Positions 35,006 through 45,844 of a DNA stretch of 64,000 bases are shown here, piece by piece. Made by a program: the position numbers and the translations under genes. Source of the DNA: Fremontodendron californicum (taxonomy: Eukaryota > Streptophyta > Magnoliopsida > Malvales > Malvaceae); NCBI GenBank assembly GCA_030761205.1, contig JAULJL010000035.1, positions 16,657,001-16,721,000 of the forward strand, in the 5' to 3' direction. Positions within the stretch are counted from its first letter, which is position 1; every line of letters begins with the position of its first letter. Under the pieces are notes generated by a model, which was not told the DNA's origin, made no database searches, and worked only from the letters and a program-made list of their open reading frames with translations.

Positions 35006-38000
35006 TTATTATTCGTTAGGCGTGACATTAAAAAAAAATCGAGGAAAAGTCGACTTAATTCCTCTAGAAAAATGAAGGTTTTGAAAATGACCTTAAAAAA
35101 GACATGGAGTCGCCACCAATCTTTTTTAGCTAGGTGTGATCGACCACCTATTAAAACCGGTTTTATAAAATATTTTAAAAATTAATTAAAACATTTTAAA
35201 AACCAATTTCAAGTCTGCGTTTTAAACCAGAGAAATCAAAGAAGCGGGTTCGGGAGTCGGTTACGTGTGGGGAAGGATTAGCACCCCCACAACGCCCGTA
35301 TAAATCGGTACCTTATTAATCGTGTGTTATCTCAAGTCTCGGTAAAAAGTTGGTTTTAAATTTAGTATTTCAAGTTAATTCCCAATTTAAAGAAAAATAA
35401 TTTCATTTTTTTTATTGAAAATGATCCAGAATTTATAAATTCAAAATTTTCCTATATTCCCCAACAAACGTGGCAAAATATAGAAATTTTTATTAGTTTT
35501 GGAAAACTTTCCGAATCATTCTCTTTTTTGAAAGAAAGATATTCCTTTATTAATGATAATTGATGATATTCCCTCCAGCAAACCCGGTAGAGAACTCATG
35601 AATTATTTTAACTCGGGAATATCTTTATTTTTATTGAAAACCATTATCTTTTGAAAACATTTAAAATAAATGAATACGTATATGCTAAATAAAGATAACT
35701 AAATAAAAGCATAGGATATCATGAAATATTCGAAACCATATAATAAACCATGTAACATCAAAAAATATAAATCAAAATAACAACAATATCATAGAAATTA
35801 TTATAGCAAGAATCACATATTATATAAAATGCATGAATATAAAAATGCAATGCATGAAATGTATTTTTTTCCTTTAATTAAGGAAATCCGTATATCTAAA
35901 AAGATATCCGGCTACCTTAGGAAAATATGTCAAATTAAATATTCTAAAACCAAAATACTTTGTGATTGTTTGAAAACAATTTTGAAAAGCTTGAATTAAA
36001 AATAAAAACTGGGCTAATTTCTTTAAAATGGCTCTAATTTCCTAAGTTTAAAAAATCCGGACTTGACTACCCTTAACCCGGGACTTGAAAAACCATTTTT
36101 AGAGTTTGAAAAGGCTTAGAAATTACCCTAAGTCAGTAGCTACCCCTTCTAATCAGCCCACTCTAAGTAAATTAACCAAAACAGAAAATTGTTTTTTTTT
36201 TTAAATTCAATTCTGACTCCACTGTCCAGTTTTAATCCACGAATTTTTATCCTATTTTTAAAAATTCCAAAAATTCTAAAACAAATACTGGAAACTCAGA
36301 ACATGTAAAACTACACGAAAAAAAATCGGCTTAATTTTCGAATCAAAGATGAATTCCCAGAAAAATCAGAGATGTACGAGTTTTTGGAGGAGAAAAAACT
36401 GCTTTGTTTTTCTTTAAATTCAATTCTGACTCCACTGTCCAGTTTTAATCCACGATTTTTTACCCTATTTTAAAAAATTCCAAAAATTCTGAAAAAAATA
36501 CTGGAGACTCACGACATTTAAAACTACACGAGAAAAAATCGGCTTAATTTTTTGATCAAAGATGAATTCCCAGAAAAATCAGAGATGTACGAGTTTTTGG
36601 AGGAGAAAAAACTGCTTTGTTTTTCTTTAAATTCAATCCTGACTCCACTGTCTAGTTTTAATCCACGATTTTTTACCCTATTTTTAAAAATTTCAAAAAT
36701 TCTAAAAAAAATACTGGAGACTCACGACATTTAAAACTACACGAGAAAAAATCGGCTTAATTTTTTGATCAAAGATGAATTCCCAGAAAAATCAGAGATG
36801 TACGAGTTTTTGGAGGAGAAAAAACTGCTTTGTTTTTCTTTAAATTCAATCCTGACTCCACTGTCCAGTTTTAATCCACGATTTTTTACCCTATTTTTAA
36901 AAATTCCAAAAATTCTGAAAAAATTACTGGAGACTCAGGACATGTAAAACTACACGATAAAAAATCGGCTTAATTTTCTGATCAAAGATGAATTCCCAGA
37001 AAAATCAGAGATGTACGAGTTTTTGGAGGAGAAAAAACTGCTTTGCCAGCACATTTTTTTGTCTTTGATAAAATTATTTAAAAATCAAAGTAAAAATATT
37101 TGAAACTCATAAAATGACTTGAAAGCAGTAGCTAGGACTTTTTGAAAGTTAGATAAAAAATGGCTAAGTAAAAAAAATCACAAAGGTAGAATAATCAACT
37201 TGACAAACTTAATTTTCCACAAGTGTGCTCAAGAGAGCATGACTTTGAACCATCAATTGGCTCAAGTCATTATTCAAGTGGTATGAACATGAAATGCATG
37301 AAACAATGCAGCAAACATAATGCATGAAATGCATGGATCTAAACCTAAATGTAAGGAAAATGCATGACATAAATAATATGGCCTAGACCTAACATGAACT
37401 TGCATGGCATTTAATGTAACCTAGACCTAAGACATGCATGGCATTTTCACAAACACAAGGCATGCTTAATTCAAAAATCCAACCAAATATCATGCAAATG
37501 CAAAAACCTAACAACTAGCATGACAAAAAATACAACACACAATGCAAAACACATGGAGTAGCCAAATGGCCCCAAGCTCCAACAAGCATGGCATTTTCAC
37601 AAACACTTGGTATGCTAGCATGAAAAACTAAGTCATAACACAAAAATCACACAAGCATTTTCACAAACACCTAATATACCAAATCTAAAACATGCTCACT
37701 AAGATATAAAACAAGAATCATGCAAAGAATCACACAAGCATTTTCACAAACACTTAATATGCTAACTCTAAAACATACTCAAATGAAAACAGAAAATTAA
37801 AAATGCAAAAACATGATATCTAAGACATAAATGGCAACAAACAAAGCAACCAAATTAAATATAACTTAAGAACATGAAATAACATAACACTTAAAACATC
37901 AAAAACAAAGAAAATAGCATAAACAATATGGTAAAATGAATTGAAACAACAACTTAAAATAAATAATGTAGGCCATTTGGCCATGGTGAGTTTATTGTAA

Positions 38001-39973
38001 AAACAAAATGTAAAAAAAATATACTTAAGAAAGGAAATGAAGGAAGAACAAGAAACATTATTTTAAAATGAAAACTCACCAAGTAGAGATTAAAATAGCA
38101 AAAAACAAGAATAGAAAATGAAAGTGCAAGAGTTGGTGCTCAAGAGCAACCTCAAGAAGCTAATATTTCAAGCTTTTCTCTTCAAACTTTCCTTTATTTC
38201 TAAACTTTTCTTTTTTTGCTCTCAACCAAGAAGATAAAAACTAAGAAAAACTAAGAGAAATCAGCCAAAATGGAAAAGAAGAAACCAAAATCTGCCTCCC
38301 CCCCCCCCTTAGGGCTAGCCTTAATGCATGTAGCCTCCAAGATGTTGTCATTTTTGTGTAACCTAATTTCCATCAAATGGCCAATAATTCAAGATGAAAA
38401 GTCATGAAATTACCACCTTTAGATTAGCATCTCAGCCCTCTCAAATTACAGCTATGCAAAAATAATGTTGACATCTTTCTTAACCTATGTGGTTTAATCA
38501 CCATGGCTTGATCAAAGAGAATGGTTAACTAACTCTTGATTTTTAACCACTTGATTAAAAAAAAAAATTAGAAGCTTCCTCCTTTCTTTGGGCTTGGGCA
38601 TGCCAGCACTTCTCTTTTCCAGCCCAACTCTGATTTTTTTGAAGGGCCAAAAAAGCCCTTTTCGGTTGCTTGGGTGAAATGACCATTTTGCCCCCCGGAT
38701 GCAAATAAATATCAAACGGACTCCAAATTCAAAATTTCTTTTTTTAATACTTCCAAAATAATAAAATATTGAGTTCTGGAAGTTTTCAAAATTATCCGAG
38801 TCCGTTTGCTATTTATTTGGATTTTTTCTTCCCAAAAATGCCCTTTTATGCCCCTACATTTTACCATTTTTTAAACGAGCTCCAAATCAATATTTTTCTT
38901 CACCAATCTCTTCAAAATATTTAAAAAGTGTGATCTGGAAGTTTTCATAATTTTTGGAGCTCATTTGGTATTTTTTTGGGATTTATCGGCTTGAATTACT
39001 GCATAGGAGGCCCGGGATTTGGCCATTTTGCAAACGAACTCGGAATCAAGATTTTCTTTCGCCAATCTCTTCCAAATAATTTAAAAATGAGATTTGCCAA
39101 ATTTCAGAATTTTTGGAGTCCATTTGCTATTTTTCCGGGATTTATCTTTTTGAATTACTGCATAAGAAGCCCGGGATTTGGCCACTTTGCAAACGAACTC
39201 GGAATCAAGATTTTCTTTCTCCAATATCTTTCAAATGATTTAAGAATGAGATTGACAAATTTTCCATAATTTTCGGAGTCCATTTGCTATTTTTCCCAAA
39301 TTTTTCCAATTTTACCCTTTAACCTCCGAAACCCGGTTTTGCTCAAAACAAGTCCGATTTTCAGATTTTCTTCAATCTGAGCCTTGGGCCATCCTTTTTA
39401 ATCATTCCTCATCCATTGGGGGCTTTGGTCTTACCAAGTCGGGCCATTTCTGTGATTCTTCCCGATTTCACCGAAATCCACTAAAAACCCTAATTCTCGG
39501 TTTTCTCCCGGATTGACTTTTTTTTCGGTTTTTCTTGCAAGTGACTTCTCCATTACCCGTAGTCAGTGCTTATCTTTCATTTGGAACCTTCAATTTCGAC
39601 CAGTTTGATCGTTTAAGCACTTTTCCCCAAATTTCTCGGATTAGGGTTTCCTTTCTACTGAATCTCCAAATCCCAACTTCTGAACTCCATATCTTTCAAT
39701 GTAGACCTCGGATTATCAAAATTCTTTCGCCATTTTTCAATTGAACTTAAAATCTTGATTTTGAAAGTGGGTTGACTTTTTCAGTAGTTGACTTTCTGGG
39801 GTTGACTTTTTCGGGGTTGACTTTTTTTCAAGTTTGACTTTTTGTGCTCGCCCTCTTAAACTAAGTCTCGGAGTACCACCTGCAGGATGAAAACAGTCTT
39901 TTTACACTTGGGAACATCAATATGGGAAGAAAACATACCTGTTTAGTGGTCCGGACAAAATTAGGTGTCTACA
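35006..39973 (-). repeat. Element B 5' LTR, truncated at its 3' end (4968 bp)
   Basis: Minus-strand LTR starting TGTAGACACC at 39973. The last ~48 bp are missing here; a 16-bp stub is at 22071-22086. Unlike the 3' LTR it has four 213-bp units (36200-37048) and a different ~140-bp segment at 35685-35825, so the two LTRs are not simple copies. Confidence 0.82.
36200..37048 (-). repeat. 213-bp tandem repeat, four units, in B 5' LTR
   Basis: Units start near 36205, 36418, 36631 and 36844 with ATTCAATTCTGACTCC or close variants. The 60-aa frames at 36552 and 36765 are two copies of the unit read through, not genes. Confidence 0.85.
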
Positions 39974-42563
39974 AGGGCTAAACGGAGCCCGGATCCGTGA
40001 CGAGGGGGTCGAAACCCCCTCGGGTCTGAAATTTGGAAGAAGTCGGCCGCCGGCAAGCAGCGGCCGACGGCAAGCACGACGGCCAGCGCGGTGGCCGGCC
40101 GCCGGATTCTGGGTTTCTGTGGGAGAGAGAGAAAAAAAGAAGAGAGAGAGAAGAAGAAAAAAAATGAGGAAAAACGGAAAAGAGGGCTAATTATAGCCCC
40201 CAGGAAGCGGGTCAAAAGACCCGCGGGTCGACCAGGGGCCCGCGCGGGTCGCCCGCTTCCTTTTTTATTTTTTTTATAAACGGCACCAAAACGGCACCGT
40301 TTTGACCCAGGGTGCGCGCGTGGACCCGCGGGTCGACCCGAGGTCCGCGCGCCCAACCCGAAAAAAAAAAGAACGGTGGCACCGAAACGGCGCCATTTTT
40401 GCGGCGGCGAAACGGCACCATTTAACACGAGGAGGATCCGCGCCTGGACCCGGATCCGACCCGGGGTCCGCGCGGGTCCCCCTTGCCCAAAAAAAAATAG
40501 AGAACTGGGCCAGGCCAGGATCGGACCTGGCCCAACAGGCCAGGCCAGGACCGGACCTGGCCCAACAGGCCTGGTTTTGGGCCCCCAGAAAAAAAAAAAA
40601 GAAAGAAAGAAAAAAAGAAAGAAAAAGAAAAAGGAAGAAAAAGGAAAAAAAAAAAGAAAAAAATAAAAATAAAAATAAAATTTTAAAATATATATATATA
40701 AATTTAACATAACAAATAAAAAATAAAAAAAAATAAATAAATAAATATATAAAAAAATATATATAAAAAATTCTCAAAAAAATTTAGGAAATAAAAAAAA
40801 ACAAAAAAATAAAAAATAAAAACAAAAAAAAATAAAAATAAAAAATAAAAAAGAAAAATTTACGATTATCGATTTTTGAAGTTTTGATTTTTTTTGATTT
40901 TTGACATTTTTCAGGTGATTTTGCGAAGATCAAGTTCGACATTCTAACTTTTGAATTCTCGACATTTTTCAAGTATAGTTTTAATTTCCTCTTTTATTCA
41001 TATTATTATTTTTGTTTATTTATTTTTGTTCAGTATTCGACGTATTTTTTATTATTCGGTTTTAAAAAAATTATTAAAAGCATTTTAACTTTTTTTAAAA
41101 AAAGGATTTTTTTAATAAATGCGAATAACCGACGACGGAATTCGAAGGACGTCACGGTAGTGAATTCTAAGATATCTTGAGGTGCGAGAATGTCGTTAAA
41201 TATCACCACGAGTGGTGTGAGTATTTAGCGATATGCTCGATACAAAAATGCATAAAAAACGAAAATAATAAAAATAAATAAATAGCGAATGTTTATTGCG
41301 CTCGATATTTTGCCAGGCTCGTGTTTTTAATGTTTTGAGTCGCATGTTTAATTTTATAATTATGTGCTAAGTCGTGTGCATACGCATTTAAATAAAAATG
41401 GATGTAAATTGCCGACGACGGAATTCGAAGGATATCACGGTTGTGATTCCTAAGATGTCTTGAGGTGAGAAGATCTCGTTACATACCACCGAGAGTGTCG
41501 GGAATATTTAATGAGTATTTTCGATAATAAATTTGTGTCCACTTTCGTTTTCAAAAAAATAATAATAATCAAAAAATTCAAAAATAATAAACATGTTTTT
41601 TTTTATAAAATAAAATAAAAGGAAAAGAGAGTTATTTTTAAATAGTGATGTCGAGTCCATTAATCGAGATTTAAGATAACATGTGATTAAATGGTACCGT
41701 TTTCTAAACGGGCGTTGCGGGGGTGCTAATCCTTCCCCGCACGTAACCGACTCCCGAACCCAATCATGTTTTTACTCTGGTTCAAAGCGGGCCTGCTATT
41801 TAGCAGGCCCAATCTGCTGTCTAGGCCCAATTTCGGGCCCATTTCCTCGAACCCAGGCCCACTGGCCCATCAGGCCCAAACCCTACCCCAACCTAACCTG
41901 CCAAAACCCTAGCTAACCTAAACCCTAGCCACCCGCTGCCACAAACCATACCCCTTCAGCCCCTGCAACCCCAACCTCCACACGCCACCCCAACCGGTTG
42001 CTTACAAGCAACCTCCACCTGACAGACCTCCCCTGCCACACACCACCAACCCCTCAACCCTCCATAAAAACCCACCCCTTCACAAAAAAAGAGGGGGCCG
42101 AAGCCTCAGCCAGGAGGGAAGACCCCCACCGATTCGGATCCCCCCCAGATTCGAACCCACCAAAAAAACCCCTGATCTGAGCCCCCCAATCGGAGGGCCA
42201 CCAGATCGACCCCCCACTAGATCGACCCCCCCACCTCCTCAGAAACCGAAACCTGCAAAAAAAAACAAAAAAACCCAAACAGCAAACCAAGAAAAAAGAG
42301 GTTTTTTTTTAAACCTAGATCTACGAAAATCGGTGAGGATCAGGGCTAAACGGAGCCCGGATCCGTGACGAGGGGGTCGAAACCCCCTCGGGTCTGAAAT
42401 TTGGAAGAAGTCGGCCGCCGGCGAGCGGCGACCGACCACAAGCACGACGGCCGGCGCGGTGGCCGGCCGCCGGATTCTGGGTTTCTGTGGGAGAGAGAGA
42501 GAGAGAAAAGAAGAAGAGAGAGAGAAGAAGAAGAAAAAAAAGAGGAAAAACGGAAAAGGGGGC

Positions 42564-42571
42564 TATTTATA
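42564..42571 (-). promoter_or_regulatory. Antisense TATA box inside element A's LTR
   Basis: On the minus strand the sequence reads TATAAATA within GGGGGCTATAAATAGCCCCC, followed downstream by a long CT-rich leader (42541 down to about 42485). In the other duplicate (40188-40195) it has decayed to TATAATTA. It would fire toward element B, opposite to A's own transcription. Confidence 0.45.
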
Positions 42572-44179
42572 GCCCCCAGGAAGCGGGTCAAAAGACCCGC
42601 GCGTCGATCCGGGGTCCGCGCGGGTCGCCCGTTTCCTTTTTTTTTATAAACGGTGCCAAAACGGCACCGTTTTGACCCAAGGTCCGCGCGTGGACACGTG
42701 GGTCGACCCGGGGTCCGCGCGCCCGACCCGGAAAAAAAAAAAGGTTGGCACCGAAACGGCGCAGTTTTTACGGCGCTGAAACGGCACCGTTTAACGCGAG
42801 GAGGATCCGCGCCTGGACCCGGATTCGACCCGGGGTCCGCGCGGGTCCATCTCGCCCAAAAAAAAATAGAGAACTGGGCCAGGCCAGGATCGGACCTGGC
42901 CCAGCAGGCCAGGCTAGGACCGGACCTGGCCCAACAGGCCTGGTTTTGGGCCCCCAGAAAAAAAAAAAAAAAAGAAAGAAAAAAAGAAAGAAAAAAAAAA
43001 GGAAGAAAAAGGAAAAGAAAAAAAAATAAAAAATTAAAATTTTAAAAAAAATATATATAAATTTAAAATAAAAATTTAAAATAAAAAATAAAAAGAAAAA
43101 ATAAAAAAAAAAATAAAAAAAATGTAAAAAAATAAAAAAAATGAAAAAGAAAAATTTACGATTATCGATTTTTGAAGTTTTGATTTTTTTTGATTTTTGA
43201 CATTTTTCAGGTGATTTTGCGAAGATCAAGTTCGACATTCTAACTTTTGGATTCTCGACATTTTTCAAGTATAGTTTTAATTTCCTCTTTTATTCATATT
43301 ATTATTTTTGTTCAGTATTCGACATATTTTTTATTATTCGGTTTCAGTTTTAAAAAAATTATTAAAAGCATTTTAACTTTTAAAAAAAAGGATTTTTTAA
43401 TAAATGCGAATAACCGACGACGGAATTCGAAGGACGTCACGATAGTGATTCCTAAGATATCTTGAGGTGCGAGAATGTCGTTAAATATCACCACGAGTGG
43501 TGGGAGTATTTAGCGATATGCTCGATACAAAAATGCATAAAAAAATGAAAATAATAAAAATAAATAAATAGCGAATGTTTATTGCGCTCGATATTTTGCC
43601 AGGCTCGTGTTTTTAATGTTTTGAGTCGCATGTTTAATTTTATAATTATGTGCTAAGTCGTGTGCATACGCATTTAAATAAAAATTGATGTAAATTGCCG
43701 ACGACGGAATTCGAAGGATATCACGGTTGTGATTCCTAAGATGTCTTGAGGTGAGAAGATCTCGTTACATACCACCGAGAGTGTCGGGAATATTTAATGA
43801 GTATTTTCGATAATAAATTTGTGTCCGCTTTCGTTTTCAAAAAAATAATAATAATAAAAAAATTCAAAAATAATAAACATGTTTTTTTTATAAAATAAAA
43901 TAAAAGGAAAAGAGAGTTATTTTTAAATAGTGATGTCGAGTCCATTAAATCGAGATTTAAGATAACATGTGATTAAATGGTACCGTTTTCTAAACGGGCA
44001 TTGCGGGGGTGCTAATCCTTCCCCGCACGTAACCAACTCCCGAACCCAATCATGTTTTTACTCTGGTTCAAAGGGCGGACTTCGAAATTGGTTTTACAAA
44101 AATGTTTTAATTAATTTTAAGATATTTTACTAAAACCGGTTTTAATAGGTGGCCAATCACACCTAGCAAAAAAGATTGG

Positions 44180-44190
44180 TGGCGACTCCA
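44180..44190 (+). other. PBS-like tract in U5 of element A
   Basis: TGGCGACTCCA, the first 11 bases of A's PBS, occurs 68 bp upstream inside the LTR. It is also at 53157-53167 (A 3' LTR) and on the minus strand at 8457-8467 and 35105-35115 (B LTRs). Confidence 0.6.
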
Positions 44191-44247
44191 TTTTTTGTGT
44201 TTTCATAAAAATCATCTTAGCGGTCCGAAAAAACCGTTATGACAGCT

Positions 44248-44267
44248 TGGCGACTCCACTGGGGACC
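44248..44267 (+). other. Primer binding site of element A (tRNA-Arg)
   Basis: TGGCGACTCCACTGGGGACC, three bases after the LTR end at 44244. It differs from B's PBS by one base in the CCRCTGGGG part. It is complementary to a tRNA-Arg 3' end. Confidence 0.8.
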
Positions 44268-45844
44268 CTTTGAGAGTCGAGCCACAAATTGATCATGTGT
44301 TGTTTTAAAATCTCGAATTAATGGATTTAATCGGTATTTAATTTTAATTATCTTTACTTTCTTTCTTTCTTTATTTTTATTTTGCTTGCAATTACACTTT
44401 GATATTTGTTAATTCTTGATTCATATTTTTTTATGTCGTTTATTTTTGTTTAAATCGTGGAATGTTTAGAATAAAGAGTCGTAGACAGATAGTCGAATGT
44501 TTGTCCGTTCCTTCTTATACACAAGCTCGTGCATTTCATACATAAGCTCTATACCCGAGCTTTATCCCTTTAGGTGAAAGTAAAGTACCTACGCTCTCGT
44601 GAGGCAATAACCTCCGCATGGGCTAGCGAAACACTTTTAGAGAGAAAAAGTACCTACGCTCTCGAGAGATAATAATCTCCGCACGGGCTAGCGAAAAATC
44701 TCTCCAACAAATTGAACCCGTTTAAATCGGGATGCCTTACTAGCCTTCACGGGCGACATTAAGGAGCAATTTGGAGCCTTTTAGAACCTAACTCAACCTC
44801 ATGTAGTGAACTTGAGTAGAGCCATATCAAATTTCCGATCAGATATCCTCGAAATTAGGAAGGAACATTGTGATCTTTCGCTAATTGTTTACACTCCGAA
44901 CAAAAAACTGTAAATCGGGTAATGATGAACGTACACCGTGCTACCCGCAATAAGTTTCATTTTTCGCTCCGAAGGCACCGTGATGCTTGAATAAGTTGAT
45001 ACCGTCGGGCAAATGTTTGTTAATTTTTTGAATTTGTAAATATGAAAATTCTTTCTTTTCATACATCTCGTACATTTCATGCATTGATACACTTGTAAAT
45101 AAAGCATGTACATTTATAGTTGTATTTTTGATTTCACGGTGATAATAATGTCATTTGATAAACCGCATAGACACTTGTTGTTGATTAAATGAGGATTGCA
45201 AACCGGTAGTGTTGAATAAATACTCGGACATTTGTGCCGTAATAAGACTCACTACCAGAAAAGTTTTTGATAAAAATTGGTTTTTTTTATATAATATTTT
45301 TATTTTTACGGAAAAAAAATGTTTCAAAAAAAGAAACAAAAACAAAAAATTTTGCGGATTGAATTTGGAGATCAAAGTTTGTGCAATAAAATTGTTGAAT
45401 GATCAAGTTCAGTCCAAATCATGAATAGTTTTCTGTATATATTCATGCATTATATTGTTTATTCTTTACGAACCAAATAAGCATCATTTTTGCAATCATA
45501 ACATGCACGGTCATTCATTGTAGAATACATTAGTGACATACATGATCGTTCTCTGTATATACCAGTATATCATTTTATTTATTCTTTACATGCATCATAT
45601 CGACATCGTGATTGCATTCATTACAATAAGGTCTTGCATTCGTGACATACATGGTCACTCATTGTATATACTCATGCATTAATTTGTTTATTCTTTACAT
45701 GCATCATATGGGATCGTGTTACATTCACGGCATTCATAGCTCATGCATCATGAAGCACACTTGAGAGGAATAAAAAAGAAGTCGGTTTAGCTTTGAAAGG
45801 ATTTCTCTTCCAAATCAGAGGTATAAGAATCGCTGCGTACCTCT
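44268..45844 (+). other. Element A leader
   Basis: No ORF1 here, unlike B. It contains two CCTACGCTCTCG..GGGCTAGCGAAA direct repeats (44589-44695), the CCTTACTAGCCTTCACGGGCG block shared with B, and several imperfect repeats of CATGCATTAATTTGTTTATT / GACATACATGRTC (45430-45750). Probably structured RNA for packaging or translation control, by inference only. Confidence 0.5.

Larger units (their letters stand above)
8311..39973 (-). mobile_element. Element B: gag-only Ty3/gypsy retrotransposon with giant internal inverted duplication
   Basis: On the minus strand B begins TGTAGACACC (39973) and ends GGTTGCGACA (8311), flanked by the 5-bp duplication AGGGC at 8306-8310 and 39974-39978. Its 5' LTR is 35006-39973 plus a ~16-bp stub at 22071-22086. 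The PBS is 22048-22067, an extra ORF 19565-20515, a gag with one stop 17319-18734, a noncoding region and repeat array 13266-14400, the PPT 12886-12900 and the 3' LTR 8311-12885. There is no pol. Between the 5' LTR and its stub lies a 12.9-kb inverted copy of B's internal region and 3' LTR. Confidence 0.85.
39979..44244 (+). repeat. Element A 5' LTR, second part, with 2.3-kb tandem duplication
   Basis: Resumes exactly where 8310 stopped (TAAACGGAGCCCGG). At 41788/41789 the LTR jumps back from CTCTGGTTCAAAGC to GGGCCTGCTATTTAGCAGG, the sequence at 7753, and the LTR is then repeated to its true end at 44244. Thus 7753-8310 plus 39979-41788 is one unit and 41789 to about 44078 the second. Each unit also holds two diverged ~280-bp-spaced copies of CCGACGACGGAATTCGAAGG. 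Confidence 0.8.

Noticed and set aside
40274..43045. Several 60-249-codon frames rich in Arg/Gly/Pro or Lys/Phe on both strands
   Set aside because: They are GC-rich or poly-A/T LTR sequence read through; frames are not conserved between the two LTR units.
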